64,000 nt of DNA from Phytohabitans sp036906915. Its GTDB lineage: Bacteria > Actinomycetota > Actinomycetes > Mycobacteriales > Micromonosporaceae. Positions 25,930-35,206 of the stretch are shown in pieces. Position numbers and translations under genes: made by a program. The stretch's first letter is position 1. The number at the start of each line of letters is the position of its first letter. Below the pieces are notes generated by a model. The model worked only from the letters and a program-made list of their open reading frames with translations. It was not told where the DNA came from and searched no databases. Location: NCBI RefSeq assembly GCF_036906915.1, contig NZ_JBAKHX010000013.1, positions 1-64,000 of the forward strand, in the 5' to 3' direction.

Positions 25930-26463
25930 GGAGGAGTCGTCTCACCCGTGCTGGCAAACCTGTTCATGCACTACGCGTTCGACGCGTGGATGGCCCGACG
26001 TTGCCCGGGCATCCCGTTCGAGCGTTACGCCGACGACGCGGTCGTGCACTGCGTCAGCAGACAACAGGCGCATGCGATTCGAGTGGCGATCGAGAACAGG
26101 ATGGTCGAGGTCGGGCTGCGCCTGCACCCGGACAAGACCCGGATCGTGTACTGCAAGGACAGCAACCGACGCAGCTCGCACGAGCACACGTCTTTCACGT
26201 TCCTCGGGTTCACCTTCCGCGCCCGCAAGGCCCGCAGCAGGCACGGCAAGAACTTCGCCGCGTTCCTGCCGGCGATCAGCAAAGACGCCCTAAACAAGAT
26301 CAGCCGGACGGTCCGCTCCTGGCGGCTGCACCGGCGGACCGGCTACACCTTCGCCGAGCTGGCCCGCACGATCAACCCGATCGTGCGCGGCTGGATGCAG
26401 TACTACGGAGCGTTCTACCGCTCCGCGCTGCATCCCCTCCTCCAACGCAACAACCCCAAATGA
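25930..26463 (+). pseudogene. Group II intron reverse transcriptase/maturase fragment
   Basis: The frame starts within the conserved GGVVSPVLANLFMHYAFDAWM block, has the YADDAVVH catalytic motif (Tyr-Ala-Asp-Asp), KTRIVYCKD, FTFLGFTFRARKA and ends with the maturase motif IVRGWMQYYGAFYRSALHPLLQRNNPK. The first half of the RT and the intron RNA domains are missing, and the tail is short. It is fused to the recombinase remnant, so it is not an active intron. Confidence 0.83.
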
Positions 26464-26493
26464 GATGCGGTCTTAGGCGTTGGTCGGCTTGCC

Positions 26494-28824
26494 CTACCGA
26501 AGCGTGCGTTCCTTGGCCGGCGCCCGGACGGCCGGTATCCGCGCGGCCGCCGACTCAGGGCGGCTGCTGGTGCGCGGCGGGAACCAGCGCTCGTGCAGCC
26601 GGCGCAGCGGCGCCGGCGCCCACCAGTTCCACTCGCCGAGCAGGTTCATCAGCGCTGGCAGAAGCAGGCCGCGGACGACCGTGACGTCGAGCAGCAGCGC
26701 GACCGCCATCGCGAAACCGATCTCCTTGACTGCGATCAGGTCGCCGAGCAGGAAGCCGAGGAACACCACGCCGATGCACAGCGCGGCGGCGGTGACCACC
26801 GGCCCGGACTTCTCGATGCCGGCGCGGACGGCGTGGTCGCTGGCCAGCGTGCGGCGACGGGTGAGGTCGCGCCCGTCCCACTCCTCCTTGATCCGGGCGA
26901 GCAGGAACACCTCGTAGTCCATCGAGAGTCCGAACACGAACACGAACAGCAGGACGGGTGTGGTGACGTCGATCGCGCCCCACGAGTCGAAGCCGAGCAA
27001 CGCGTCGCCGATGCCCCACTGGAACACGGCGACCAGCACGCCGAGCGTTGCGAGCAGGGTGAGCGCGTTCATCAGCAGCGCCTTGACCGGCATCACCAGC
27101 GAGCCGGTCAGCACGAACAGCAGCACCGTCGTGGACAGCAGGATGACCAGCAGCGCGATGGGGAACCGGTTGGCCACCGAGTCGCGGTAGTCGACCAGTT
27201 CCGCGGCGGCGCCGCCGACGAGCACCGGGAACAGCGGGTCCATCGCCCGGATCGCGCGGACGACTTCGCGGGAGGTTTGGCCGGCGGTCTCGCCCTCCGG
27301 CGTGACGTCGATGATGGCCGCCGGTGCGACGATGTCGGGGCGCGGCTCGATCCGCAGCACGCCGTCCAGCGTGTTGAGCGCGTTCATGAAGTCGCGGACC
27401 GGGGCATCGGCCGGGTTGGCGTCGACCACCACGACGATCGGGTCGGCCTGGCCGCCGCTGAAGTCGCGCTGCACCACCTCCTGCAGCTTGCGTGCCTCGG
27501 CCGAGGCTGGCAGCGCGCGGGCGTCGGAGTTCTCCAGGTTGACCGCGAACATGAACGGCAGCGACAGCACGAGAAGGCCGGCCGCGACGGCGAGCGCGAC
27601 CGGCACCGGCCGGCCCTGCGCGAATGCGGCGAGCCGCGCGAGCAGGCCCGGGGCTGTGCCAACTGCGCTTGCTGAGGACCCGGGCCCGCGCCGTCCGGCC
27701 TCGTCGCTGCGCGCCTCGGACCGGATCCTGCCAGCCGTCGGGCCGGGTTCGGCGCGGCGACGCAGCGCGGCCGCGACCCCGCGGCGGAACGCGAGTACCC
27801 GGGTGGAATCGCGGGCTCCGGGGATGCGGCGGTGCGCCGCGGCGATGAGCGCGGGTACGGCGGTCAGGCCGGTCAGGGTGGCCAGGAGCACCGCGACCGC
27901 GCCGCCCAGCGCCATCGCGCCGAGCAGCGGTTCGGCGAACGCGTACAGACCGACCATCGCCGTGGCGACGGCGAGCCCGGAGATCAGCACGGTGCGCCCG
28001 GCGGTCCCGGTGGTGCGGGCGACCAGGTCCGCGACCGGGGCATCGGGGTCGGCGTCGCGCTCCTCTCGGAACCGGGCGATCACCAGCAGCGCGTAGTCGA
28101 CGGCGAGCCCGATACCGAGCAAAGTGACCACGTTGACGGTGAACTCGCTGACCCCGGTGAGCGCGGTCAGTCCGAACAGGCCGAGCAGGGTCACCGACAC
28201 GGTGGCCAGCGCCGCGGCGAGCGGGATCGCGCCGGCCATGAAACCGCCGAGAATCAGCACGAGCACGACCAGCAGGACGACGATCGCGACCGACTCGCCG
28301 AGGGCCGCGTCCGCGATCGCCTGGTCGGCGAATGCGCGCTCCGCGAGCTTCTCGCCGCCGACCAGCACTTCGGGTGCGTCGATGCGGTGCAGCGCGCCGG
28401 CGACCGCGTCCTCCACCTGCTCTCGCCGGTCGTCCGGTAGGCCTCGCTCCAGCTCAATCCGGATCAGCGAACTCCGGTTGTCGGCGCCGATCCGCCCGCC
28501 CGCAGCGCCGTACAGGTCCTCGACCTCCGTGACGCCGGCCATCTCGCGGATCTCGCCGGTGACCGCCGTGATGTCGTCGACCAGCGCCTGGTCGAATACG
28601 TCGCGCCCACCGACGACGGCGATGACCAACGGACCCTCGGGCTGCAACTGGTCGACCCGCCGGTCCGCGTGCTGCGATTCGGCGTCCGGCCGCAGGCTGC
28701 CGGTGGTGGTGAGCCGGTCGAAGACCTGGCCTCCCAGGACGAGCCCGGCGGCGGTCAGGACGAGCCAGGCGCCGAGCACGGGCCACCGCCAGCGGGCACA
28801 CGAACGGCCGAGCGCAGCGCACAT
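26494..28824 (-). CDS. MMPL-family RND-type membrane transporter
   Basis: About 776 residues. Two repeats each consist of a membrane helix, an extracytoplasmic domain and a five-to-six-helix bundle. Diagnostic MMPL signatures are VVTLLGIGLAVDYALLVIARFREE and VFVFGLSMDYEVFLLARIKEEWDG with the proton-relay Asp-Tyr pairs. A long Arg/Pro-rich cytoplasmic loop joins the halves. Such proteins export lipids or metabolites in actinomycetes. The start (ATG 28824, or GTG one codon earlier) is set by MCAALGRSCARWRWPVLGAWL. No regulator gene is adjacent. Confidence 0.9.
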   Translation of the reverse strand: MCAALGRSCARWRWPVLGAWLVLTAAGLVLGGQVFDRLTTTGSLRPDAESQHADRRVDQLQPEGPLVIAVVGGRDVFDQALVDDITAVTGEIREMAGVTEVEDLYGAAGGRIGADNRSSLIRIELERGLPDDRREQVEDAVAGALHRIDAPEVLVGGEKLAERAFADQAIADAALGESVAIVVLLVVLVLILGGFMAGAIPLAAALATVSVTLLGLFGLTALTGVSEFTVNVVTLLGIGLAVDYALLVIARFREERDADPDAPVADLVARTTGTAGRTVLISGLAVATAMVGLYAFAEPLLGAMALGGAVAVLLATLTGLTAVPALIAAAHRRIPGARDSTRVLAFRRGVAAALRRRAEPGPTAGRIRSEARSDEAGRRGPGSSASAVGTAPGLLARLAAFAQGRPVPVALAVAAGLLVLSLPFMFAVNLENSDARALPASAEARKLQEVVQRDFSGGQADPIVVVVDANPADAPVRDFMNALNTLDGVLRIEPRPDIVAPAAIIDVTPEGETAGQTSREVVRAIRAMDPLFPVLVGGAAAELVDYRDSVANRFPIALLVILLSTTVLLFVLTGSLVMPVKALLMNALTLLATLGVLVAVFQWGIGDALLGFDSWGAIDVTTPVLLFVFVFGLSMDYEVFLLARIKEEWDGRDLTRRRTLASDHAVRAGIEKSGPVVTAAALCIGVVFLGFLLGDLIAVKEIGFAMAVALLLDVTVVRGLLLPALMNLLGEWNWWAPAPLRRLHERWFPPRTSSRPESAAARIPAVRAPAKERTLR

Positions 28825-29071
28825 CACCGGGGCATGCAAGCATCTTCGCGTTTGGGGTGCCACCCCGCGTCCGGGCGGCCGTAGCCGCCGATCGACGTGC
28901 ACGGTCCGGACCGACGGGCAAGTTTGGCCCATCGTTGGGCGGTCGAGTCGGACAGCCGACACCTAGGGGATTCCGCATCCCGTTACGATTCGCCGATCTT
29001 TCCGGCGGGACGGACTTACGTCCCGCTCGAACGCATGACTTGGGGTTCCGCGAATGGGGAGGGGAATGCCC

Positions 29072-32000
29072 ATGCTTCGGCGTGCGCTGAGTGGGTTCGT
29101 CGCGTTGGCGACCGTGTTCGCGACTTTGTCGTTCGTCGGTCGGCAGCCCGCGTCCGCGGTCGCGCTGCCGAGCGGTTTCCAGGAACAGATCGTTTTCAGC
29201 GGCCTCAGCTCGCCGGTCGATCTGGAGTTCGCGCCGGACGGGCGCGTCTTCGTTGCCGAGAAGGGCGGCCGGATCAAGGTCTTCGACGACCTCGCCGACA
29301 CGACGCCGACGGTGTTCACCGACCTGTCGGCCAACGTGCACAACCAGTGGGACCGGGGCCTGCTCGGTATGGCGCTGGCACCCAACTTCCCGGCCAGCCC
29401 GTTCGTCTATGTGCTGTACACGTACGACGCGCCGCCAGGCCAGACCGCCCCGGTCTGGAACGACGTGTGCGCCAACGCGAACGATGGGCGCTGCGTGGTC
29501 ACCGGCCGGCTCTCCCGCCTCCAGGCCAGCGGCAACACGATGACCGGCAGCGAGCAGGTCCTGCTGCACGACTGGTGCCAGCAGTTCCCGAGCCACTCCA
29601 TCGGTGACATCGCCTTCGGCGCCGACGGGATGCTCTACGTCGCCGCCGGTGACGGCGCGAGCTTCAGCGCGGTCGACTACGGCCAGCTGCCCACCGGGGC
29701 GCCGACCAACCCATGCGCCGACCCGGCCAACGAGGGCGGGGCGCTGCGATCCCAGGACATCCGCACCGCGAGTGACGAGACCCAGCTGGACGGCACGCTG
29801 GTGCGGCTAGACCCAGCCACCGGCGCGGCCGCCGCAGGTAACCCGAACATCGGCTCCGCCGACCCTGACACCCGCCGGATCGTCGCCAACGGCCTGCGCA
29901 ACCCCTTCCGGATCACCATGCGCCCGGGCACGAATGAGGCCTGGATCTCCGATACCGGGTGGAACACCTGGGAAGAGGTCAACCGGGTGGTCAACCCCAC
30001 CGCGGGCGTGACCAACCTCGGCTGGCCGTGCTGGGAGGGCAGCGCCCGGCAGTCCGGATACGACAGCGCCAACCTGCCGATCTGCGAGACCCTCTACACC
30101 GCGCCGGCGGGCACGCACACCCTGCCGTTCGTCGCCTGGAACCACGCCAGCAGGCTCGTCGCCGGGGAGGCCTGCCCGACCGGTAGCTCGTCGTCGACCG
30201 GCGTGGCGTTCTACCCGACGGCCGGCGGTCCCTACCCGGCCGCGTACAACGGCGCGGTCTTCTTCGCCGACTACTCGCGCCGGTGCATCTGGGCGTCACT
30301 GCCGTCCACGCCGGGCGGTTTACCCGACCCGGCCAACCTGCGGACGTTCGTGTCCGACGCCGCCAGCCCCGTCGACCTGGAGGTGGGCCCCGGCGGCGAG
30401 CTCTACTACGTCGACCTGGGCGGCACCATTCGCCGGGTGCGCTACTTCCCGGGCAACCAGCCGCCGAGCGCGGTCGTCGAGGCGTCGTCAACGCAGGGCC
30501 CGACGCCGCTGACCGTGACGTTCAACGGAACCGGCTCCACCGACCCGGATCCGGCCGACGAGGGTCGCCTGCGGTACGCCTGGGACTTCACCAACGACGG
30601 GGTGACCGACTCAACCTCGCCGACGGCGACGTTCACCTACAACACGGCGGGCTCGTACACCGCGCGGCTGACGGTGACCGACACGTTGAACGCGACCGAC
30701 ACCAGCACGATCACTATCACGCCCGGCAACGAGGCACCGACGGCAGTGATCGACACGCCGGCCGCGAGCACGACCTGGAAGGTCGGCGACACGATCGCCT
30801 TCTCCGGCCACGCCACCGATCCGCAGCAGGGCACCCTTCCCGCGTCCCGCCTCGACTGGGACCTGGTCATGCACCACTGCTCCACGCCGGACAACTGCCA
30901 CGAGCACGCCATCCGCAACTGGACCGGCGTGGCGTCCGGATCGTTCGAGGCGCCCGACCACGAGTATCCGTCCTATCTGGAGCTCAAGCTCCTAGCCACC
31001 GACCAGGACGGCCTGACGCACGCGGTGACGCGCCGGCTAGACCCGAAGACGGTCAACCTGACCTTCGACACCGTGCCGTCCGGACTCCAGCTCACCGTCG
31101 GCTCATCGTCGGGTACCACGCCGTTCTCCCGTACGGTGATCCAGGGCTCGACCAACTCGGTGTCCGCGCCGTCGCCGCAGGGCTCCTCGACGTTCGCGTC
31201 GTGGTCCGATGGCGGGGCGCAGACCCACATCATCACCGCGCCCACGGCGGCGACGACGTACAGCGCGACCTACGCGGCCGCCCCGGCGCCGCAGCGGATC
31301 GGCTACACCCAGGTCGGCGCGTCGCTGGACACCGGCGACATGAACCACATGAACGGCTCGCGGTTCGTCACCGGGTCTGACCCGACGACTGTCATGTCCA
31401 TGTCGGTGTACCTGAAGGCGGTGCAGGCGGCGCCGAACAACCAGTACCAACTCGCCATCTACGCCGACTCGAACGGCTCGCCCGGTGCGCGGTTGGCCAC
31501 CAGCACGTCTGGCACGCTGACAGCCAACTCGTGGAACACCCGGCCGATCACCGCCGCGCTGGCTGCCAACACACCGTACTGGCTCATGTACAACACCAAT
31601 GGCGACAACAACATGAGCTTCGACGCCGGTTCGGCCAACCAGGGCGCGTGGAGCGCATTCACGCCGTTCGGCACCTGGCCGGCGACGTTCGGCACGTCCA
31701 GCCGGTGGAACGCGAAGTTCTCCATCTACGCGACCACCGGCGCGGACACTGCCGCGCCAACGGTGACCTCCACGACGCCGGCCGGCGGCGCCACCGGGGT
31801 GGCGCTGAACGCGCAAATCACCGTGCGGTTCAGCGAGGCCATGGCGGCGGGCACCATCACGCCGGCGAACCTGGAACTACGCGGTCCGGGCGGCACGCTG
31901 GCGAACCGGACCGTCACCTATGACGCGGCCAACCAGGCGGCGACGATCACGCCGTCCGCCGCGCTGGCCGCCTCGACCCAGTACACGGTGACCGTCCGGA

Positions 32001-32524
32001 CGGGCGTGACCGACGCGGTGGGCAACGCGCTCGCGGCCAACCATCAGTTCTCGTTCACCACGACCGACCCGAGCGCCCCGCGATTCGGGTACGACCAGGT
32101 CGGCGGTTCGCTGGACTACGGCGACATGAACTACATGAACGGCTCGCGGTTCGTCAACGGCCCCACCGGGCTCACCGTGAGCCAGATCTCCGTCTACCTC
32201 AAGACGGTGCAGGCCGCGCCGGCCAACCAATACCAGCTGGCGATCTACACCGACGTGAACGGCTCGCCGGGCACCCTGGTGGCGTCGAGCACGTCCGGCA
32301 CGCTGGCAGCCAACTCGTGGAATAGCCGGCCGGTCACCGCGACACTGGCGCCGAACACGCCGTACTGGCTCATGTACAACACCAATGGCGACAACAACAT
32401 GAGCTACGACACCGGCAGCGCCAACCAGGGCGCCTGGAGCCAGGCGCGCCCGTTCGGCACGTGGCCATCCTCGTTCGGTACGTCCAGCCGCTGGACCGCG
32501 AAGTTCTCGATCTACGCCTCATAG
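29072..32524 (+). CDS. Large secreted glucose/sorbosone dehydrogenase-like protein with PKD and repeated C-terminal modules
   Basis: About 1150 residues. ATG 29072 follows GGGGAGGGGA at good spacing and opens a signal peptide (MLRRALSGFVALATVFATLSF). Residues about 30-460 form a GSDH six-bladed propeller (SPVDLEFAPDGRVFVAEKGGRI, DRGLLGMALAPNFP, NGLRNPFRITMRPGTNEAWISDTGW). A PKD domain follows (TPLTVTFNGTGSTDPDP...YAWDFTNDG), then a second beta-domain. The C-terminal third has two copies of a module of about 145 residues (GASLDTGDMNHMNGSRF and GGSLDYGDMNYMNGSRF) separated by a bacterial Ig-like domain (TSTTPAGGATGVALNAQITVRFSEAM). Likely an extracellular carbohydrate-active protein. Confidence 0.9.
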   Translation: MLRRALSGFVALATVFATLSFVGRQPASAVALPSGFQEQIVFSGLSSPVDLEFAPDGRVFVAEKGGRIKVFDDLADTTPTVFTDLSANVHNQWDRGLLGMALAPNFPASPFVYVLYTYDAPPGQTAPVWNDVCANANDGRCVVTGRLSRLQASGNTMTGSEQVLLHDWCQQFPSHSIGDIAFGADGMLYVAAGDGASFSAVDYGQLPTGAPTNPCADPANEGGALRSQDIRTASDETQLDGTLVRLDPATGAAAAGNPNIGSADPDTRRIVANGLRNPFRITMRPGTNEAWISDTGWNTWEEVNRVVNPTAGVTNLGWPCWEGSARQSGYDSANLPICETLYTAPAGTHTLPFVAWNHASRLVAGEACPTGSSSSTGVAFYPTAGGPYPAAYNGAVFFADYSRRCIWASLPSTPGGLPDPANLRTFVSDAASPVDLEVGPGGELYYVDLGGTIRRVRYFPGNQPPSAVVEASSTQGPTPLTVTFNGTGSTDPDPADEGRLRYAWDFTNDGVTDSTSPTATFTYNTAGSYTARLTVTDTLNATDTSTITITPGNEAPTAVIDTPAASTTWKVGDTIAFSGHATDPQQGTLPASRLDWDLVMHHCSTPDNCHEHAIRNWTGVASGSFEAPDHEYPSYLELKLLATDQDGLTHAVTRRLDPKTVNLTFDTVPSGLQLTVGSSSGTTPFSRTVIQGSTNSVSAPSPQGSSTFASWSDGGAQTHIITAPTAATTYSATYAAAPAPQRIGYTQVGASLDTGDMNHMNGSRFVTGSDPTTVMSMSVYLKAVQAAPNNQYQLAIYADSNGSPGARLATSTSGTLTANSWNTRPITAALAANTPYWLMYNTNGDNNMSFDAGSANQGAWSAFTPFGTWPATFGTSSRWNAKFSIYATTGADTAAPTVTSTTPAGGATGVALNAQITVRFSEAMAAGTITPANLELRGPGGTLANRTVTYDAANQAATITPSAALAASTQYTVTVRTGVTDAVGNALAANHQFSFTTTDPSAPRFGYDQVGGSLDYGDMNYMNGSRFVNGPTGLTVSQISVYLKTVQAAPANQYQLAIYTDVNGSPGTLVASSTSGTLAANSWNSRPVTATLAPNTPYWLMYNTNGDNNMSYDTGSANQGAWSQARPFGTWPSSFGTSSRWTAKFSIYAS

Positions 32525-32543
32525 CGGCGGGAGGAACACCGGT

Positions 32544-32568
32544 GCCGTGCCCGCACGCCGGGCACGGC
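32544..32568 (+). terminator. Hairpin after the GSDH-like gene
   Basis: GCCGTGCCCG (32544-32553) and CGGGCACGGC (32559-32568) form a perfect 10-bp stem with a five-base loop, 20 bases after the stop codon. No T-run. Confidence 0.7.
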
Positions 32569-32770
32569 AACGGTTACATCATTGGCTCGCGGTCGCCGGA
32601 TTCCGCGACCGGGTACGTCGAGCACACGGTCGTGCGCCTGGCTCGCTGAGGGTTCGCGGTGGTCGATGGTCCGGGTAGAGATCGATGGTCACGGTTCGGA
32701 GGAAGCCGGCCCGCACGTATGGAGGCACTCGCGCCCGCGTACGCGCGCTTCGCGGCAGAAGAGCACTCGC

Positions 32771-33082
32771 TCAATCGGTCGGCAGGAGCGGGCGCATGAA
32801 GGTTCGCTCGTACCGCACGACACAACCCGAGTCGTCGCGGATCCTGTCGGCCGCAATGAACTCAGGGTCAATGCCGAACCGCGCGCGGTAACGCTCGTAG
32901 GCCGCCAGGCTTTCGAAGCTGAACAGCGCTTCGGCCTGGTCGCTGGCTCCCTCGGCGGGCAGAAAGTAGCCGTGGTGCACACCTCCGTGCTTGGCCACTA
33001 GCTGCATCCATGCGCGGGCGAAGCGTTCAAACGCCTCGATGTGGATGGGGTTGATGGTGTAGTGCACGACACAGGTGATCAC
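32771..33082 (-). CDS. NIPSNAP-family protein
   Basis: 103 residues: MITCVVHYTINPIHIEAFERFARAWMQLVAKHGGVHHGYFLP, then FSFESLAAYERYRARFGIDPEFI. This is the dimeric alpha-beta barrel pattern of NIPSNAP domains. Function of the bacterial members is uncertain. Single gene. Confidence 0.82.
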   Translation of the reverse strand: MITCVVHYTINPIHIEAFERFARAWMQLVAKHGGVHHGYFLPAEGASDQAEALFSFESLAAYERYRARFGIDPEFIAADRIRDDSGCVVRYERTFMRPLLPTD

Positions 33083-33196
33083 GGCATCACCATACGAGTC
33101 ACCGCTCGCTCATCTCGGCTACGAGTGGAGAGGGGCCACGAGTCGAAACGTGGGCGCACCGCCCCGAACTAGGAGGTAGCCCTTCGGCCCGGGCAC

Positions 33197-33646
33197 ATGG
33201 GACACTCGGCCACTGTGATATCTCGATGGCTGATCGTCGTACCTGCACTGGTCGTGGTGACCGCGATGTATGGATGTACCGGGGGTGACGAGGGGTCGTC
33301 TGCCGGCGAAGCCACAGCGTCGCCGAGCACGGTCACAACGCCGGCCGCCGCGACGACCACGGCCGTACCGAGCCAATCTTCGTCGTCGACCTCCACGGCC
33401 ACGGACGCCGCTGGCCAGCAGATGTGTGACTCGTTGAAGGCGATCGAGGCCGCCCGCGGGGCGACCCCAATGGACCTGGCCGCCGCGGGTGAGGTTGGTG
33501 CGGCGTCATCCAACCCCGACATCAGCCGGCAGGCGCGGCTGCTGGCTGCGTACGCGGCGGCTGCGGTAGCGGGGAATCAGGCGGGCGACCTGAGCGGAAT
33601 GGTTCGGGACTTGCTGGCGGCGTGCCGAGAGAACGGCTACGTATAG
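33197..33646 (+). CDS. Putative secreted or lipid-anchored Ser/Thr-rich protein
   Basis: 149 residues. A hydrophobic N-terminus (WLIVVPALVVVTAMYGC) ends at a cysteine, a weak lipobox, followed by a Ser/Thr/Ala-rich linker of about 45 residues and a helical domain (CDSLKAIEAARGATPMDLAAAGEVGAASSNPDISRQARLLAAY) with two cysteines. A GTG at 33215 is an alternative start. Domain not recognised. Confidence 0.6.
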   Translation: MGHSATVISRWLIVVPALVVVTAMYGCTGGDEGSSAGEATASPSTVTTPAAATTTAVPSQSSSSTSTATDAAGQQMCDSLKAIEAARGATPMDLAAAGEVGAASSNPDISRQARLLAAYAAAAVAGNQAGDLSGMVRDLLAACRENGYV

Positions 33647-33774
33647 TCGGCGCGCCGAGCCTTCGTCCCTCGACGGCATTGCTCCGGGCAATGGTCCGGT
33701 CGCGGACCGTGCCCTTCACCGGCAAGGGCGCGCGCCGACGGTTACCGCCGGCTCCATCTGGGAACCGTACGCCG

Positions 33775-34173
33775 ATGAGCAGCTACCGTGATCCCACCTT
33801 GCGCGGCGACGTCTACCCCTCGGAAGAGGAGATCGACCCGGCCGGCGCCGGCGTGGAGCCGGCCAGCGGCCCGATCGGGGCGTACGCCAGCCAGCCGGAC
33901 CCACAGCCGGCCCCCGGGCGTGGGCCGGCGCCCACCCCCGGGCCGCCGCCCCGGGGCGACACCGGAGCTCGCTCGATTGTGAGCCGGCACCGGGACGGCT
34001 CGGTGGAGGTGGTCACCGACTTCGATGGTGACGGCATCGCCGATGTGGTGCAGCTCGACCTCGACGGTGACGGGGTGCCGGACGTCACCTACATCGACAG
34101 TGACCGGGACGGCCGGCTCGACACCGTGCTGCGCACCCGGCCCGCTGAGGGAGTAGAGCTGCGTCACGGCTGA
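33775..34173 (+). CDS. Small protein with tandem DxDxDG calcium-type repeats
   Basis: 132 residues. After a Pro/Gly-rich disordered half, three consecutive units read DFDGDGIADVV, DLDGDGVPDVT and DSDRDGRLDTV, the acidic loops of calcium-binding FG-GAP/dockerin/thrombospondin-3-like repeats. No signal peptide is visible, which is unusual for such motifs. Start at ATG 33775 is the first that avoids an Arg-rich leader. Confidence 0.62.
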   Translation: MSSYRDPTLRGDVYPSEEEIDPAGAGVEPASGPIGAYASQPDPQPAPGRGPAPTPGPPPRGDTGARSIVSRHRDGSVEVVTDFDGDGIADVVQLDLDGDGVPDVTYIDSDRDGRLDTVLRTRPAEGVELRHG

Positions 34174-34253
34174 AGCGCCGCCAGAGCCTGCGTGTACGAG
34201 CCCGGATCGTCCCGTCACGGTTCCCGCCACTCGGAGCTCTCACCGCCGCTTCG

Positions 34254-34667
34254 TCACGGGGTCAGCGGTGTCGTCGGTTCCTGGTCGGCGGGGTACCAGC
34301 GCAGTTCGACGGTGTTGTGGTCCGGGTCCTGGACGTAGAGGGAGACGGCTTCGCCCCGGGCGCCGTACCGGCCCACCGGCCCTTCGAGGACGGTGAAGAC
34401 GCCGGAGGCGATGACCTCGTGCCAGTCCAGCGGGTCGACAACCAGGCAGATGTGGTCGACGTTCGACCCGTCCCGGTCGCGTCGGACCAGGTCGATGATG
34501 GTGTCGGGGGTGACGCGTACCGAGGGGAATTTGATCCGCCCGTCCCGCCACTGGTCGACACGCACCGGTTCGAGACCGAGGACCCCGCAGTAGAACGCCA
34601 GCGACCGCTCGACGTCCTCGACGTTCAGCACCAGATGGTCGAATTCTCGGACCCGGACGGCGGTCAC
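34254..34667 (-). CDS. VOC-family (glyoxalase/dioxygenase-fold) protein
   Basis: 137 residues. VREFDHLVLNVEDVERSLAFYCGVLGL at the start, NVDHICLVVD in the middle and LYVQDPDHNTVELRWYP at the end are the VOC signatures; His and Glu metal ligands are in place. GTG start overlaps the stop of the upstream DUF1801 gene by four bases. Substrate unknown; many relatives are glyoxalases or fosfomycin-type resistance proteins. Confidence 0.88.
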   Translation of the reverse strand: MTAVRVREFDHLVLNVEDVERSLAFYCGVLGLEPVRVDQWRDGRIKFPSVRVTPDTIIDLVRRDRDGSNVDHICLVVDPLDWHEVIASGVFTVLEGPVGRYGARGEAVSLYVQDPDHNTVELRWYPADQEPTTPLTP

Positions 34668-35029
34668 TTTCCCTCCTCCAGGGCGTGAGCCTGGCGCAGC
34701 CAGTCGGCGAAGAGCGGCGCGTCGATGTCGGCGGCGGACGTGAGCCGTACCGAGGCCATCTGCCGGGCGCCGGGGATCAGGCGGCCGGACCGGTCGCTGA
34801 TCTGCTGTCCCCGCCACAGGCCGAACGTGACGTACGAGGTGTAGGCCTTCAACAGGCAGATGGGTCGCCGTCCAGGCGCTTTGCCAAGGCCCCACACCGG
34901 ATGGCCGTGCCACATCACCCCGGTCGCGTCGGGCAGCGCCTCGTCGATCAGCGGACGGGCGGCCTCGCCGATCTCCCGCAGCTCGGTGGTGAGTCCGGTC
35001 AGATAGTCGTCGACTCCTATTGCCTTCAT
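34664..35029 (-). CDS. DUF1801-family protein
   Basis: 121 residues. GVMWHGHPVWGLGKAPGRRPICLLKAYTSYVTFGLWRG is the core of DUF1801 (YdhG-like), a small alpha-beta domain of unknown role. First gene of a two-gene unit with the VOC protein, divergent from the LysR regulator, which may control it. Confidence 0.82.
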   Translation of the reverse strand: MKAIGVDDYLTGLTTELREIGEAARPLIDEALPDATGVMWHGHPVWGLGKAPGRRPICLLKAYTSYVTFGLWRGQQISDRSGRLIPGARQMASVRLTSAADIDAPLFADWLRQAHALEEGK

Positions 35030-35130
35030 GATTCTCCCTGTCGCGGAGCTGGAGGGTCGATCCGGCGACCGTGCGGAGGCTTGGGTCCGCCGCTATGGGT
35101 CCGCCGGGTCGCCCCGGTGACGCCATCCAC

Positions 35131-35142
35131 GATTCGCGAATC
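35131..35142. promoter_or_regulatory. Palindrome between DUF1801/VOC unit and lysR-type gene
   Basis: GATTCGCGAATC is a perfect 12-bp palindrome about midway in the 177-base divergent gap. Position suits a LysR-type operator that controls both directions. Confidence 0.4.
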
Positions 35143-35206
35143 CGCGACGGCGACCAAGCCATGATCGGATTACGATCGTTGAGCCGGATTCAACAAAGGG
35201 GGCGGG

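Noticed and set aside
29700..32500. Repetitive DNA in the 31.3-32.5 kb region as a possible CRISPR or tandem repeat array
   Set aside because: The repeats are two long protein-coding module copies, not short regular repeats with spacers.
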